Assembly (NCBI GenBank): GCA_005888335.1
Contig: VAWY01000024.1
Span: 13,290-77,289, forward strand
Length of the DNA stretch: 64,000 nucleotides
Source of the DNA: Actinomycetota bacterium
GTDB lineage: Bacteria > Actinomycetota > Thermoleophilia > Solirubrobacterales > Solirubrobacteraceae
Direction: 5' to 3'
A program made the position numbers and the translations under genes. The notes under the pieces are model-generated. The model was not told where the DNA came from, did no database searches, and worked only from the letters and a program-made list of their open reading frames with translations. Position 1 is the first letter of the stretch; each line of letters begins with the position of its first letter. Shown here piece by piece: positions 20,377 through 28,790 of this stretch.

Positions 20377-21137
20377 AAGCGGCCGACCTCGACATCCTGA
20401 GGCTCGGCGCCGGCCCGCGCGTCGTGCTCGTGCACGGCAGCGTCGTCGACGCCCGCCGCACGTGGCGCCACCAGCTCGCGCTCGCCGAGCGCTGGTCGGT
20501 GGTGCTGCCGAACCGGCCGGGGTTCGCCGGCAGCCCGCCGCTGCCGCGCGGGGACTTCGCGGCCGAGGCGCCGCTGATCGCCGAGCTGCTCGGCGACGGC
20601 GCGCATCTCGTCGGCCATTCCTACGGCGCGGTGATCGCGCTGCTCGCCGCCGCGGCGCGCCCGGACGCCGTGCGCTCGCTGGCGGTCTCCGAGCCCGGCT
20701 CGCTGCGCGTCGCGGCCGGCCATCCCGCGGTCGACGAGGTCATCGCTCACGGCGAGGAGCTCTACCGCCGGCGCGCCTCGCTGTCGCCGGGCGCGTTCCT
20801 GCGCCAGTTCCGGACGGGCGTGCACTCGACCCACGAGACGCCCGACGCGCTCCCCGACTGGCTCGAACACGGCGCGCGGCTCGTGATGGAGGAGCGGCCG
20901 CCGTGGGAGGCGGACATCCCGGTCGAGCGCCTCGCCTCCACCCCGTTTCCCAAGCTCGTGCTGTCCGGCGGCCATTCGCCGGCCTTCGAGGCGGTCTGCG
21001 ACGCGTTGGCCGAGCGGATCGGCGCCCGCCGCGCGGTCGTCTCGGGCCGCGGCCACACGATCCCGGCCACGGGCGGGGCCTACAACGCGTGCCTGGAGGA
21101 GTTCCTGCTCGGGTGCGAGCGCCTCCTCACCGGATGA
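20373..21137 (+). CDS. Alpha/beta-hydrolase
   Basis: About 254 residues. Oxyanion region VVLVHGSVVDARRTW, nucleophile elbow LVGHSYGAV (Ser), and catalytic His in SGRGHTIPATGG. No ATG, GTG or TTG exists between the preceding open frame and the conserved beta strand. The likely start is CTG at 20373, overlapping the GAF stop (CTGA), with no strong ribosome site, consistent with coupled translation. Substrate unknown. It is convergent with the TadG-fusion gene, 3' ends overlapping by 11 bp. Confidence 0.82.
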   Translation: MKAADLDILRLGAGPRVVLVHGSVVDARRTWRHQLALAERWSVVLPNRPGFAGSPPLPRGDFAAEAPLIAELLGDGAHLVGHSYGAVIALLAAAARPDAVRSLAVSEPGSLRVAAGHPAVDEVIAHGEELYRRRASLSPGAFLRQFRTGVHSTHETPDALPDWLEHGARLVMEERPPWEADIPVERLASTPFPKLVLSGGHSPAFEAVCDALAERIGARRAVVSGRGHTIPATGGAYNACLEEFLLGCERLLTG

Positions 21138-22539
21138 GCCGAACCGCCAACCCGGTCAGGCCCGCGTCGTCGCCCGCGCCGCGCATCAGGCCGAGGATGG
21201 CAGCGACGTAGGCGAGGGTCTCGGGGATCGGCGGGACGCAGCCGCAGGCCGCCACGCGCCCGGGCCCCGCGTTGTAGGCCGCGAGCGCGAGGTCGACGGC
21301 ACCAAAGCGGCGCAGCAGGTCGCGCATGAGGTGCGCCTGGGCGTCGATCGCGCGCTCGGCGTCGTAGGGGTCGGCCAGGCCGTAGCTCGCCGCCGTGCCG
21401 GGCATGAACTGGGCGATCCCCCGCGCGCCCGCCGGCGAGCGGGCGAACGGGTTGAAGTGCGATTCCTCGTAGAGCTGCGCCGCCAGGAGCGTGGCCGAGA
21501 CGTTCCAGCGCTGCGCGGCCCGGCTGATCGCCGCGGCGTACTGCTCGGGCACGAACGACGGGATCGCCGGGCGGTCGTCTCCCCCACGCACCGGCTCGAG
21601 CGCCGCGGACGAGCCGGCGTTCAGCGCGTAGCCCCAATGCCACCGTTCCCAGGCGTAGCGCTGGATGAAATGGAAGCGCTCGGCGTTCGCCTCCAGCCAG
21701 CGGTACGCCGCCGGGGGGCCGAGGTCGAGCTCGGTGGCGAGCCGGTGCAGCGACTCACGTGGGCGCGCCACCCACTTCGGGTCCGGGCGCTGGGCGAACA
21801 GCCGCGCCTGCTCGGCGTTCGAGCGGAAGGCGGAGATGACGATCAGGTGCAGGCCGTCGGCCTCGGCCGCGCGCTGCAGGCGGTCGAACGCCTGCGCGAC
21901 GTCCGGTCGCATCGGCTTGCCCTGCCGGTAGGCGAACGGACCGGCGTACTCGTCGCCCCCCGGGCCGGCCGCCGGCGCCGTCGCCTGCGGCGTGAGCTGA
22001 GCTTCGGCCTGCGCGTCGACGTTCACGGCCCGCTCTGCGTCCCCGACCCGCAGGCGCTCGACCCGGCCGACGGCGACGCGGATGACCACCGGCGCGATGG
22101 CGTCGGCGCGCGGGAACGAGACGCGGACCGCCTGCGCGCCGTTGGCCTGGGCGACCGCCGTCGCCGCGCGCCGCCCGGCCGTGAGGTAGGCGGCCCGCTC
22201 CAGATGCTGCGGGTTCGGCCGGCCGTCGATCGTCGCGGGCGCGAAGAGGCGGCCGTACAGGTCGCGCATCGCCTTGGCGCCGGCCAGCGCACCGAGATCG
22301 GCGGCCCGCTGCCCGTGACCACGGTCAGCGAGCGCGCGAGCGAACGTGCCGAGGACGAGCACGCCGACGAGCACCGCGCACAGCCCGGCGACGACGAGCA
22401 GCACCGCCTGGCCGGACTCGCCCCGAGCGATCTGATCGCCCGCGGCGTCCGCGCTGCGTCGACCACCGCCGACACACGGCAGCTGCGTGCTCAGCGCCGC
22501 TGGCGCCGCATCGCCGGGCGGCGCGCTCGGAGGACTCAT
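21127..22539 (-). CDS. TadG-like N-terminus fused to VanY carboxypeptidase and SLT transglycosylase
   Basis: 470 residues, three parts. About 40-190: a TadE/TadG-like region with one N-terminal membrane segment (VLLVVAGLCAVLVGVLVLGTFA) followed by RAADLGALAGAKAM. About 215-330: a peptidase M15 (VanY) domain with SAFRSNAEQARLF, SLHRLATELDL (His and Asp zinc ligands) and ERWHWGY. About 355-470: a lytic transglycosylase domain with catalytic Glu in AAQLYEESHFNPFARSPAGARGIAQFMPGTA and AYNAGPGRV. It is probably anchored in the membrane, cutting both cross-links and glycan strands to let a pilus pass. The start ATG overlaps the upstream stop (ATGA), so it is the last gene of the Tad-like chain. The fusion order is unusual. 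Confidence 0.85.
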   Translation of the reverse strand: MSPPSAPPGDAAPAALSTQLPCVGGGRRSADAAGDQIARGESGQAVLLVVAGLCAVLVGVLVLGTFARALADRGHGQRAADLGALAGAKAMRDLYGRLFAPATIDGRPNPQHLERAAYLTAGRRAATAVAQANGAQAVRVSFPRADAIAPVVIRVAVGRVERLRVGDAERAVNVDAQAEAQLTPQATAPAAGPGGDEYAGPFAYRQGKPMRPDVAQAFDRLQRAAEADGLHLIVISAFRSNAEQARLFAQRPDPKWVARPRESLHRLATELDLGPPAAYRWLEANAERFHFIQRYAWERWHWGYALNAGSSAALEPVRGGDDRPAIPSFVPEQYAAAISRAAQRWNVSATLLAAQLYEESHFNPFARSPAGARGIAQFMPGTAASYGLADPYDAERAIDAQAHLMRDLLRRFGAVDLALAAYNAGPGRVAACGCVPPIPETLAYVAAILGLMRGAGDDAGLTGLAVRLIR

Positions 22540-23183
22540 CGGACCACCGCCCGCGCGACGGACGCGACGCGGTCGTGGGCACCGGGCGCGGCGAGGCCGA
22601 CACCGGCGAGCGCGCGAGTGAGGCGGCCGGGCAGATGCACGCGGATCGCCTCCGCGCCCTGCTCGGTGAGCCGGCTGACCGCGAGGTCGGCGAGGACCTC
22701 GTCGCCCGCATGCACGGCGACGAGGTCGCATTCGACGAGCACCTGGTCCCACGCGTCGGCACGCGCGCCCGCGACGGCGAGCACGACGGGCGCCGCCGTG
22801 ACCGCGCCGGTCAGGCGGCGGGCGGCCGTCGCCGCGGCGGCCTCCTCGGCGGGGAGGCCCACGGTCACCAGCCGCCCGCTGACCCGCGCGGGCAGGTCGC
22901 GTGCCGTCAGCGCGGCGGCGAGCCGCCGCGCCCGCGGCGTGCCCGGCAGCGCCGATCCGGCAGGCGGCGCCGCGGCGTCTCCGGTCCACAGCCCGACCAC
23001 TGCCGGCCCGCGCGCCAGGCGCAGGGCGAGCGAAGCGGCGAGGGCGTGCACGTCCCCGGCCGCGGCGAGCACCGCGACCTCGGGCGGCGGGGACGCGGGC
23101 CGAGCCAGCGGCCGCGCGGGCGCGCGGGCCGGGGCAGCCGGTTCGACGAGCCAGCCGCTCAGGCGGGCGAGCCGCGAGGTCAC
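22536..23183 (-). CDS. Hypothetical protein in Tad-like operon
   Basis: 215 residues, GTG start at 23183 overlapping the upstream 25-codon ORF (GTGA), stop overlapping the fusion gene (ATGA). Not firmly recognised. After a Pro/Ala linker, the segment PEVAVLAAAGDVHALAASLALRLARG has the shape of the first strand, loop and helix of a ParA/MinD-type ATPase, but the P-loop Gly and Lys residues are missing. It may be a degenerate CpaE-like protein, which would fit a Tad locus. That is inference. Confidence 0.7.
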   Translation of the reverse strand: MTSRLARLSGWLVEPAAPARAPARPLARPASPPPEVAVLAAAGDVHALAASLALRLARGPAVVGLWTGDAAAPPAGSALPGTPRARRLAAALTARDLPARVSGRLVTVGLPAEEAAAATAARRLTGAVTAAPVVLAVAGARADAWDQVLVECDLVAVHAGDEVLADLAVSRLTEQGAEAIRVHLPGRLTRALAGVGLAAPGAHDRVASVARAVVR

Positions 23184-23257
23184 CGGCGCACCTCGGTCGC
23201 CCGCGCCGCAGCCGGCGCGGCGCGGCGAGCGCTCCGCCGGGCGAGCCGCGCCGTCAT
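23180..23257 (-). CDS. 25-codon ORF in Tad-like operon
   Basis: ATG at 23257 overlaps the upstream stop (ATGA) and its own TGA overlaps the next start (GTGA), so it is linked on both sides. It starts MTARLARR, like the upstream TadE-like gene (MTARLGRA), and is rich in Arg and Ala. It may be a vestige of a duplicated pseudopilin or a coupling ORF. Confidence 0.4.
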   Translation of the reverse strand: MTARLARRSARRAAPAAARATEVRR

Positions 23258-23637
23258 CGCCGGACCTCGCCCGCGTGTGCTTCGGCGCGCGCGTCGAGGA
23301 GAGCACCGAGCCCCGGCACCATCGCCGGCGGGTGGAGACGGACGCGCACGGCGGCGCCGGCGACGTGCACGTCGAGTCGGTCGCGGGCCCAGCCCGGCAG
23401 CGCGCCGCGCGCCGCGTCGCGCGGATCGGCGTCCTCGAGCAGCGCGACCGCGCCCGCTTCCGCGGCATGATCGGCGAGCTCGCGGGCCGCGCCGGCGGCC
23501 AGCGCCTGGCAGGCCGCCCACGCGACGACGAAGACGATCGGCAGGACGCCGAGGACCTCGATCGTCGCCTGGCCGCGCTCGCCGATCGCCGGCGCAGCGT
23601 GCGGCGCCGGCGCCGCGCGCCCCAGCCGCGCGGTCAT
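23254..23637 (-). CDS. TadE-like pseudopilin
   Basis: 127 residues. After a short basic N-terminus comes the TadE signature GERGQATIEVLGVLPIVFVVAWAACQA: a polar motif ending in Glu, then one membrane helix, as in type IV-like prepilins processed before the hydrophobic stretch. The remaining part is a small periplasmic/extracellular domain (LEDADPRDAARGALPGWARDRL). Start ATG at 23637 overlaps the preceding stop (ATGA). It probably assembles with the neighbouring TadE-like protein. The pilus ATPase and main pilin are not in the window. Confidence 0.78.
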   Translation of the reverse strand: MTARLGRAAPAPHAAPAIGERGQATIEVLGVLPIVFVVAWAACQALAAGAARELADHAAEAGAVALLEDADPRDAARGALPGWARDRLDVHVAGAAVRVRLHPPAMVPGLGALLDARAEAHAGEVRR

Positions 23638-23984
23638 CGTGCCCCCTCGCCCTGCGGCGCGAAGCGCGCGCGGGTGTGGACCGTCGCGAGGCGCCCGCCG
23701 CCGACGATGGCCGGGACACCGAGGGAGAGATCGATCGCCCCGTCGCGGGCGGTGTCGATGCGGACGAGGTGGGAGAGCACCGGCGGCAGAGACGAGCGGG
23801 CCGCGGCGGCGGGGTCCGCGCCCACCGCGTGCGCCCGGGCCGCCGCACGGGCCGCCGCGCCGCTCAGCCAGACCGCCTGGCCAGCGACAGCCGCCTGCCA
23901 CGCGACGGCGACGAGCAGGAGCGCCAGCGGCAGGAGGGCGACGAGCTCCACGCTCGCCTGCCCGCGTTCCCCGGTGGTGGGCAT
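23634..23984 (-). CDS. TadE-like pseudopilin
   Basis: 116 residues with the same layout as the next gene: GERGQASVELVALLPLALLLVAVAWQAAV, the prepilin-like Glu and a membrane helix, then a small domain (GADPAAAARSSLPPVLSHLVRID). ATG at 23984 is the first gene of the visible chain of five overlapping genes. Role inferred: minor pilin of a Flp/Tad system. No ribosome site stands out. Confidence 0.78.
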   Translation of the reverse strand: MPTTGERGQASVELVALLPLALLLVAVAWQAAVAGQAVWLSGAAARAAARAHAVGADPAAAARSSLPPVLSHLVRIDTARDGAIDLSLGVPAIVGGGRLATVHTRARFAPQGEGAR

Positions 23985-24053
23985 GCCGAGCAGCGTCCCG
24001 GGGAACGTGTTGCGGGGCTACGCGAGGTTGTTACGAGAGTGCGCCGAGGGCGC

Positions 24054-24404
24054 TCAGTACTCGCGCGCGTGCCGGTAGACGAGGTACAGCGCGTACGAGG
24101 CGCCGCCCATCAGGACGAACCAGACCAGCGTCCCGGCGCCGCTGTCGAACAGCCGCGGGCCGGCCGCGAGCGTCCAGACCGCCACGCCCAACGAGCCATA
24201 GAGCAGCGCGCGGTGGCGGTCGCCGAGCGAGTAGATCGCGACCCGGTATTCGAGGTACATGCGCCCCGCGAAGATCCCGAGGCCCACCGTCAGGAGCACG
24301 AACAGCAGCGCCGCGAAGAAGTTGGCGGCCGTCCCGCCTCCCGGCAGCGCCCACACGCCGAGCGCCAGCAGGGCGACGATGCCGACGTTGCGGGCGGCCC
24401 TCAT
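24054..24404 (-). CDS. Small multi-pass membrane protein
   Basis: 116 residues with about four hydrophobic segments (NVGIVALLALGVWAL; ANFFAALLFVLLTVGLGIFAG; ALLYGSLGVAVWTLAAG; GTLVWFVLMGGASYALYLVY). No family recognised. ATG at 24404 overlaps the stop of the response regulator gene (ATGA), so it belongs to the phosphate-regulator transcript by position; a role there is unproven. Confidence 0.75.
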   Translation of the reverse strand: MRAARNVGIVALLALGVWALPGGGTAANFFAALLFVLLTVGLGIFAGRMYLEYRVAIYSLGDRHRALLYGSLGVAVWTLAAGPRLFDSGAGTLVWFVLMGGASYALYLVYRHAREY

Positions 24405-25234
24405 CGGCGTGCCGGAATGAACTCCTCGTCGGAGACGGGCGCTCCCCCGACCGCCTCGGGAGCAACCGGCGCCTCGTCGGCCGCGTCGACGGGCTCGGCC
24501 GCGAACCGGTAGCCGATGCCGAAGTGCGTGTGGATGTAGCGCCACTCGGGCGACGCGCGCTCGAGCTTCTGGCGCAGCTTGCGCACGAACACGTCCACCG
24601 AGCGGTCCCCGCGCGCCATCGCGTAGCCCCACACGCGCTGGTAGATCTCCTCGCGCTCGAGCACGCGCCCCTCGGCCGAGGCGAGCAGCTCGATCAGCTC
24701 GAACTCGCGGCGCGTCAGCTCGACCGAGCGCCCGTCGACGAAAGCCTGGAACTGGTCGGGACGGATCTCGACCTCGCCCGCGCACAACGCGGCGACGTCG
24801 CGGCCCGGCTCGCTGCGCCGGCGGCGGCGCACCACGGCCTCCACGCGCGCGATGACCTCCTCGGGATGGCACGGCTTGGTGACCCAGTCGTCGGCCCCGA
24901 GCCGCAACCCGCGCACGCGCTGCGCGACCGTCGACTGGCCCGTGCAGACGACCACCCCGAGGCCGGGCAGCTCCGAGCACAGGCGCTCGAGCCACGTCCA
25001 GCCCTGCGCGCCCAGGCAGGCGAGGTCGACGACCACGGCACTGAGCCGCATCGCGACGACCGTCTCGACGGGCAACGGCGTGCTGACGACGCGGTGCTCC
25101 CAGCCAAGCCGCTCCAGGCGCTTGCCGAGGACCTGCAGGAACCCGGAGTCGCGGTCGAGAACCGCGATCCTCAGGGGCGGCCCGAGGCCATCCTGCGCCA
25201 TGGGGACCGCAGAGGTGGGGGTCTGATCCGTCAT
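24401..25234 (-). CDS. OmpR/PhoB-type response regulator
   Basis: 277 residues. The receiver domain (about 25-135) starts RIAVLDRDSGFLQVLGKRL, with phospho-acceptor Asp in AVVVDLACLG, Thr in VVVCTG and Lys in WVTKPCHPEEV. A winged-helix DNA-binding domain (about 160-255) follows: VELTRREFELIELLASAEGRVLEREEIYQRVWG, GDRSVDVFVRKLRQKLE, YIHTHFGIGYRF. Position after pstSCAB-phoU suggests the phosphate-starvation regulator, but no histidine kinase gene is near. Starts at 25246 and 25234 are possible; ATG at 25234 (MTDQTP) was chosen. A Pho-box-like repeat lies 53-74 bp upstream. Confidence 0.9.
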   Translation of the reverse strand: MTDQTPTSAVPMAQDGLGPPLRIAVLDRDSGFLQVLGKRLERLGWEHRVVSTPLPVETVVAMRLSAVVVDLACLGAQGWTWLERLCSELPGLGVVVCTGQSTVAQRVRGLRLGADDWVTKPCHPEEVIARVEAVVRRRRRSEPGRDVAALCAGEVEIRPDQFQAFVDGRSVELTRREFELIELLASAEGRVLEREEIYQRVWGYAMARGDRSVDVFVRKLRQKLERASPEWRYIHTHFGIGYRFAAEPVDAADEAPVAPEAVGGAPVSDEEFIPARR

Positions 25235-25286
25235 CGCCCGCAGCATAACCCCGCCTCCGGCCGCCGGTTAAGGCGAGAACTCGCCG

Positions 25287-25308
25287 ATCACAGGTTCTTC
25301 ACAAGGAA
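25287..25308. promoter_or_regulatory. Pho-box-like direct repeat before the response regulator
   Basis: Two adjacent 11-mers, atcacaggttc and ttcacaaggaa, sharing TCACA at 11-bp spacing, the spacing of PhoB/PhoP half-sites. It lies between phoU and the regulator gene. The match is weaker than at the two sites near 30 kb. Confidence 0.45.
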
Positions 25309-25321
25309 AGAGCGGGGTCGT

Positions 25322-26014
25322 TTACCCCGACACCGCCGGGTGCGAGGAGTCCGAGAACTCCCGAAACAGCCCCGTGACGACGAAGGCGGTCTGCTCGCCG
25401 ACGTCCACGGCGTTGTCCCCGATGCGCTCCAGGGCGCGCGCCACCAACGTCATGTGCATCGCCCACTCGCGCGTGTCGGGGTCGTCCCCGATGGCGATCG
25501 CCATCTGGAAGACGTCGCGCTGCAGGCGGTTGATCTCCTGGTCCTGGCGCACGAGGTCCTCCGCCAGCGCGACGTCGCGCGCGGCGAACGCCTGCTTGGC
25601 CTGGGTCACCTCCGAGCGCGCCAGCCCGCCCATGCGCAGCAGTCGCTGGAGCACCTCCTCGCGCACCGGCGGCTCGTGGCCGGAAAGCGGGATGAGCTTG
25701 GCGATGTTCACGCACTGGTCGCCCATCCGCTCGACGTGCTTGATCACGTGCAGCAGCGCGGCGACGAGGCGCAGGTCGCCGGCGACGGGCGCCTGGCGGG
25801 CGAGCAGGGAGAGGATCCCCTGGTGGACCTCCAGGTAGCGGCCGTCGACGCGGTCGTCGTCGAGGACGACCATCGTTGCCAGCTCGACGTCCTGGTGCTG
25901 CAGCGCCTCGAGCACGCGGTCGAGCTGCTCGACGACGATGTCCAGGCCACCCAGCGCGCGACTCTCGAGCTCCGTGAGCTCGGTGTGGAAGTGATGGCGG
26001 ATGTCCTGGGCCAT
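25322..26014 (-). CDS. phoU: Phosphate-specific transport regulator PhoU
   Basis: 230 residues. Two PhoU three-helix repeats with the family metal-binding motifs ERMGDQCVNIAKL (about residue 92) and ERIGDNAVDVGEQ (about 197). PhoU links the Pst transporter to the sensor kinase and damps uptake and signalling when phosphate is plentiful. ATG at 26014, 12 bp after pstB on the same strand. It is followed by the response regulator gene. Confidence 0.97.
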   Translation of the reverse strand: MAQDIRHHFHTELTELESRALGGLDIVVEQLDRVLEALQHQDVELATMVVLDDDRVDGRYLEVHQGILSLLARQAPVAGDLRLVAALLHVIKHVERMGDQCVNIAKLIPLSGHEPPVREEVLQRLLRMGGLARSEVTQAKQAFAARDVALAEDLVRQDQEINRLQRDVFQMAIAIGDDPDTREWAMHMTLVARALERIGDNAVDVGEQTAFVVTGLFREFSDSSHPAVSG

Positions 26015-26026
26015 GTCGGTCCCTCG

Positions 26027-26917
26027 CTACCCGAACTTCCCCGTCACGTACTCCTCCGTGCGGGTGTCATCCGGTGTCGTGAAGATCTTCTCAGTCGGGC
26101 CGACCTCGACAAGCTCGCCTTCGAGCAGGAACGCGGTCGAGTCGGCGACCCGCGCCGCCTGCTGCATGTTGTGCGTGACGATGACGATCGTGACACGGTG
26201 CTTGAGCTCGTCGACGAGCTCCTCGATCTTCAGCGTCGCGATCGGGTCCAGCGCGCTCGCCGGCTCGTCCATCAGCAGCACCTCGGGCTCGACGGCCAGC
26301 GCGCGCGCGATGCACAGCCGCTGCTGCTGGCCGCCCGACAGCGAGATGCCCGGCGAGCCGAGCCGGTCCTTGACCTCGTTCCACAGCCCCGCGCCGCGCA
26401 GCGCGCCCTCGACCTGCTCGGCGTCGACCTTGCGCGAGGTCAGCCGCAGCCCGGCCGCGACGTTGTCGAAGATCGACATCGTCGGGAACGGGTTGGGCTT
26501 CTGGAAGACCATGCCGATCGCGCGGCGGACGGCGACCACGTCGACGCCGTCGGCGTAGACGTCCTGCTCGTCGAGCATCACCCGCCCCTCGGCGCGCGCC
26601 CCCGGCAGCTCCTCGTGCATGCGGTTGATGCAGCGCACCACCGTCGACTTGCCCGACCCCGACGGGCCGATCAGCGCGGTCGCCTTGTTGGGCTCGAACT
26701 CAAGCGAGAGGTCCTTGATGCTGTGCAGGTCGCCGTACCACGCGTTCAGCGCCTCGATGCGAACGCTGCGCGCCCGCTCGCCCGCCGGCGCCTCCCCGGC
26801 CTCCGGGCTCGCGCGCCTGACGCTGACGTGGGGAGCCGGCGTCTCGGGCGGGAGCGCATATGCCTCGGGTTCGGTCACGATCTCATCCGCCACCTTGTGG
26901 TCTTCCCTGGCGCTCAT
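26027..26917 (-). CDS. pstB: Phosphate ABC transporter ATP-binding protein
   Basis: 296 residues, about 40 longer than usual because of an N-terminal hydrophilic extension (Glu/Pro-rich, to about residue 50). ABC motifs: Walker [16 protein letters not shown], the PstB motif [19 protein letters not shown], signature [16 protein letters not shown], Walker [14 protein letters not shown], switch [11 protein letters not shown]. Powers phosphate import with PstA and PstC. Start ATG at 26917 overlaps the pstA stop (ATGA). Confidence 0.97.
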   Translation of the reverse strand: MSAREDHKVADEIVTEPEAYALPPETPAPHVSVRRASPEAGEAPAGERARSVRIEALNAWYGDLHSIKDLSLEFEPNKATALIGPSGSGKSTVVRCINRMHEELPGARAEGRVMLDEQDVYADGVDVVAVRRAIGMVFQKPNPFPTMSIFDNVAAGLRLTSRKVDAEQVEGALRGAGLWNEVKDRLGSPGISLSGGQQQRLCIARALAVEPEVLLMDEPASALDPIATLKIEELVDELKHRVTIVIVTHNMQQAARVADSTAFLLEGELVEVGPTEKIFTTPDDTRTEEYVTGKFG

Positions 26918-27777
26918 GCGAGCCGGTTCCTTTTCTGAAGCAGCCGCGCGACGAGCGTCAGGAGCAGGATCATTGCGACGAGGGCCAGCGCCGCGCCCCA
27001 GGCGCGCGCCACAAGGCGGTCCTGGGCCTGGCCGACGTCTTGGAAGATCTGCGCCGGAAGCGAGTTCATCCGGTCGCCGAGGTTCAGGGTGGTGCCGTTG
27101 ACGATCGCCGCCGTGAACAGCAGCGGCGCCGTCTCGCCCGCCGCGCGCGCCACGGCGAGCAGCGTCCCGGTCAGGATGCCGGGCAGCGCCGTCGGCACGA
27201 CGACGCTGAAGACGACCTTCCATCGCGGCGCGCCGAGCGCGAACGCCGCCTCGCGCAACGACTGGGGCACGAGCAGCAGCACGACCTCCGCCGCGCGCGC
27301 GACCACCGGGAGCATGAGCAGCGCGAGCGCGATCGAGCCCTTCCACCCCGCGAACGAGCCGGCGATGCCGGTCACGACCAGCGAGATGTAGATGAACAGG
27401 CCGAACACGATCGAGGGCACGCCGGTCATCACGTCGATCAGGAAGCGCACGCCCCTGGCCAGGCGCCCGTCGCGGCCGAACTCGGTCAGGTACAGCGCGA
27501 CGCCGACGCCGAGCGGGACCGCCATCAGCGCCGCGAGGGCGACGATGACCACCGTGCCGACGATCGCCGACCGGATGCCGCCCGGGTCGCCGAGGAAGCT
27601 GCCGGTGGGATCGGTCGTGAAGAAGTGCCAGCTCCACGCGCCCAGGCCCTTGCGCAGCAGGTAGTAGAGGATGAGCCCGAGCGGCACGAGCGCGATGCCG
27701 GTGCCGAGCGCGAGCATCGCCCGCGCGACGCGGTCCTTGCGCCGGCGCGCGGCGCTGGTGGCGACCAGGCTGGTCAT
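26914..27777 (-). CDS. pstA: Phosphate ABC transporter permease PstA
   Basis: 287 residues, about six membrane helices. The coupling-loop motif [43 protein letters not shown] is the BPD-transporter EAA motif that contacts PstB. The N-terminal region carries [16 protein letters not shown] at 27777 overlaps the pstC stop (ATGA). Works as a heterodimer with PstC. Confidence 0.96.
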   Translation of the reverse strand: MTSLVATSAARRRKDRVARAMLALGTGIALVPLGLILYYLLRKGLGAWSWHFFTTDPTGSFLGDPGGIRSAIVGTVVIVALAALMAVPLGVGVALYLTEFGRDGRLARGVRFLIDVMTGVPSIVFGLFIYISLVVTGIAGSFAGWKGSIALALLMLPVVARAAEVVLLLVPQSLREAAFALGAPRWKVVFSVVVPTALPGILTGTLLAVARAAGETAPLLFTAAIVNGTTLNLGDRMNSLPAQIFQDVGQAQDRLVARAWGAALALVAMILLLTLVARLLQKRNRLA

Positions 27778-28781
27778 GCGACCGCCGCTCCGGGCGTCGC
27801 GCCGCCGCGGGCCGCGCGGCGGCCGTGGCGGCCGCGGTTGACCATCACGCGGGCCAGCGCGTTGACCAGCAGCGTCAGGACGAACAGGACGAGCCCGGCC
27901 GCGATGAGCGCCGCGCGGTGCAGCGGATTCGACGCGGCCTCGCCGAACTCGTTGGCGATGACCGCGGCCAGCGTGTAGCCCTGGTCGAACAGCGAGTGGC
28001 CGATCTGCGGCGCGTTGCCGATGACGATCGTCACCGCGATCGTCTCGCCGATCGCGCGGCCGAGGCCGAGCATGGCGCCGCCGACGATCCCCGGGCGCGC
28101 GTAGGGCAGCACCGCCATGCGGATCATCTCCCAGCGCGTGGCGCCCAGCGCGAGCGCCGCCTCCTTGTGGTCGGTCGGCACGGTGGCGATGACCTCGCGC
28201 GAGATCGCCGAGACGATCGGCAGGATCATGATCGCCAGGATCAGCCCGGCGACGGAGTAGTTGGGGCCCGCCACGTTCCCGCCGACCAACGGCAGGAACG
28301 AGAAGGTGTCCGAGAACCACTGCTCGGCCGGTCGCAGCTTGGGGATGAGGAAGAAGAAGCCCCACAGGCCGTAGACGACCGAGGGCACCGCCGCCAGCAG
28401 CTCGACCAGGACGGTCAGCAGGCCGCGCGCCCGGCGCGGGCACAGCTCGGTGAGGTACAGCGCGGTCGCGACGGCGACCGGGACCCCGAGGAGGAGCGCG
28501 ATCGCCGACGTGATGAGCGTGCCGACGACGAGCGGGAGCGCCCCGTAGATGGCCCTCGAGACGTCCCAGTCGTTCTTGAAGACGAAGCCGAAGACGCCCT
28601 CCTTGGAAAACGCCGGGTGGGCCTCGACGAACAGGCGGATGAAGAAGAAGGCCAGCAGGACGAAGATCCCCGCGGCCAGGACGGTGAGTCCCAGCCGGAG
28701 GATCCGGTCCGGAAGCCGGGCCGCCGGCGGGCGCTCGAGCGAGCGCGCGCCGGCGGGCGTCGTGAGGGCTCCGGCCTCCAC
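27774..28781 (-). CDS. pstC: Phosphate ABC transporter permease PstC
   Basis: 335 residues, about six membrane helices after a cytosolic N-terminus. EAA loop: [29 protein letters not shown], then [16 protein letters not shown], typical of PstC. A short Arg/Gly-rich tail follows the last helix. ATG at 28781, 9 bp after the pstS stop. Confidence 0.96.
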   Translation of the reverse strand: MEAGALTTPAGARSLERPPAARLPDRILRLGLTVLAAGIFVLLAFFFIRLFVEAHPAFSKEGVFGFVFKNDWDVSRAIYGALPLVVGTLITSAIALLLGVPVAVATALYLTELCPRRARGLLTVLVELLAAVPSVVYGLWGFFFLIPKLRPAEQWFSDTFSFLPLVGGNVAGPNYSVAGLILAIMILPIVSAISREVIATVPTDHKEAALALGATRWEMIRMAVLPYARPGIVGGAMLGLGRAIGETIAVTIVIGNAPQIGHSLFDQGYTLAAVIANEFGEAASNPLHRAALIAAGLVLFVLTLLVNALARVMVNRGRHGRRAARGGATPGAAVA

Positions 28782-28790
28782 CGAGTCCTG

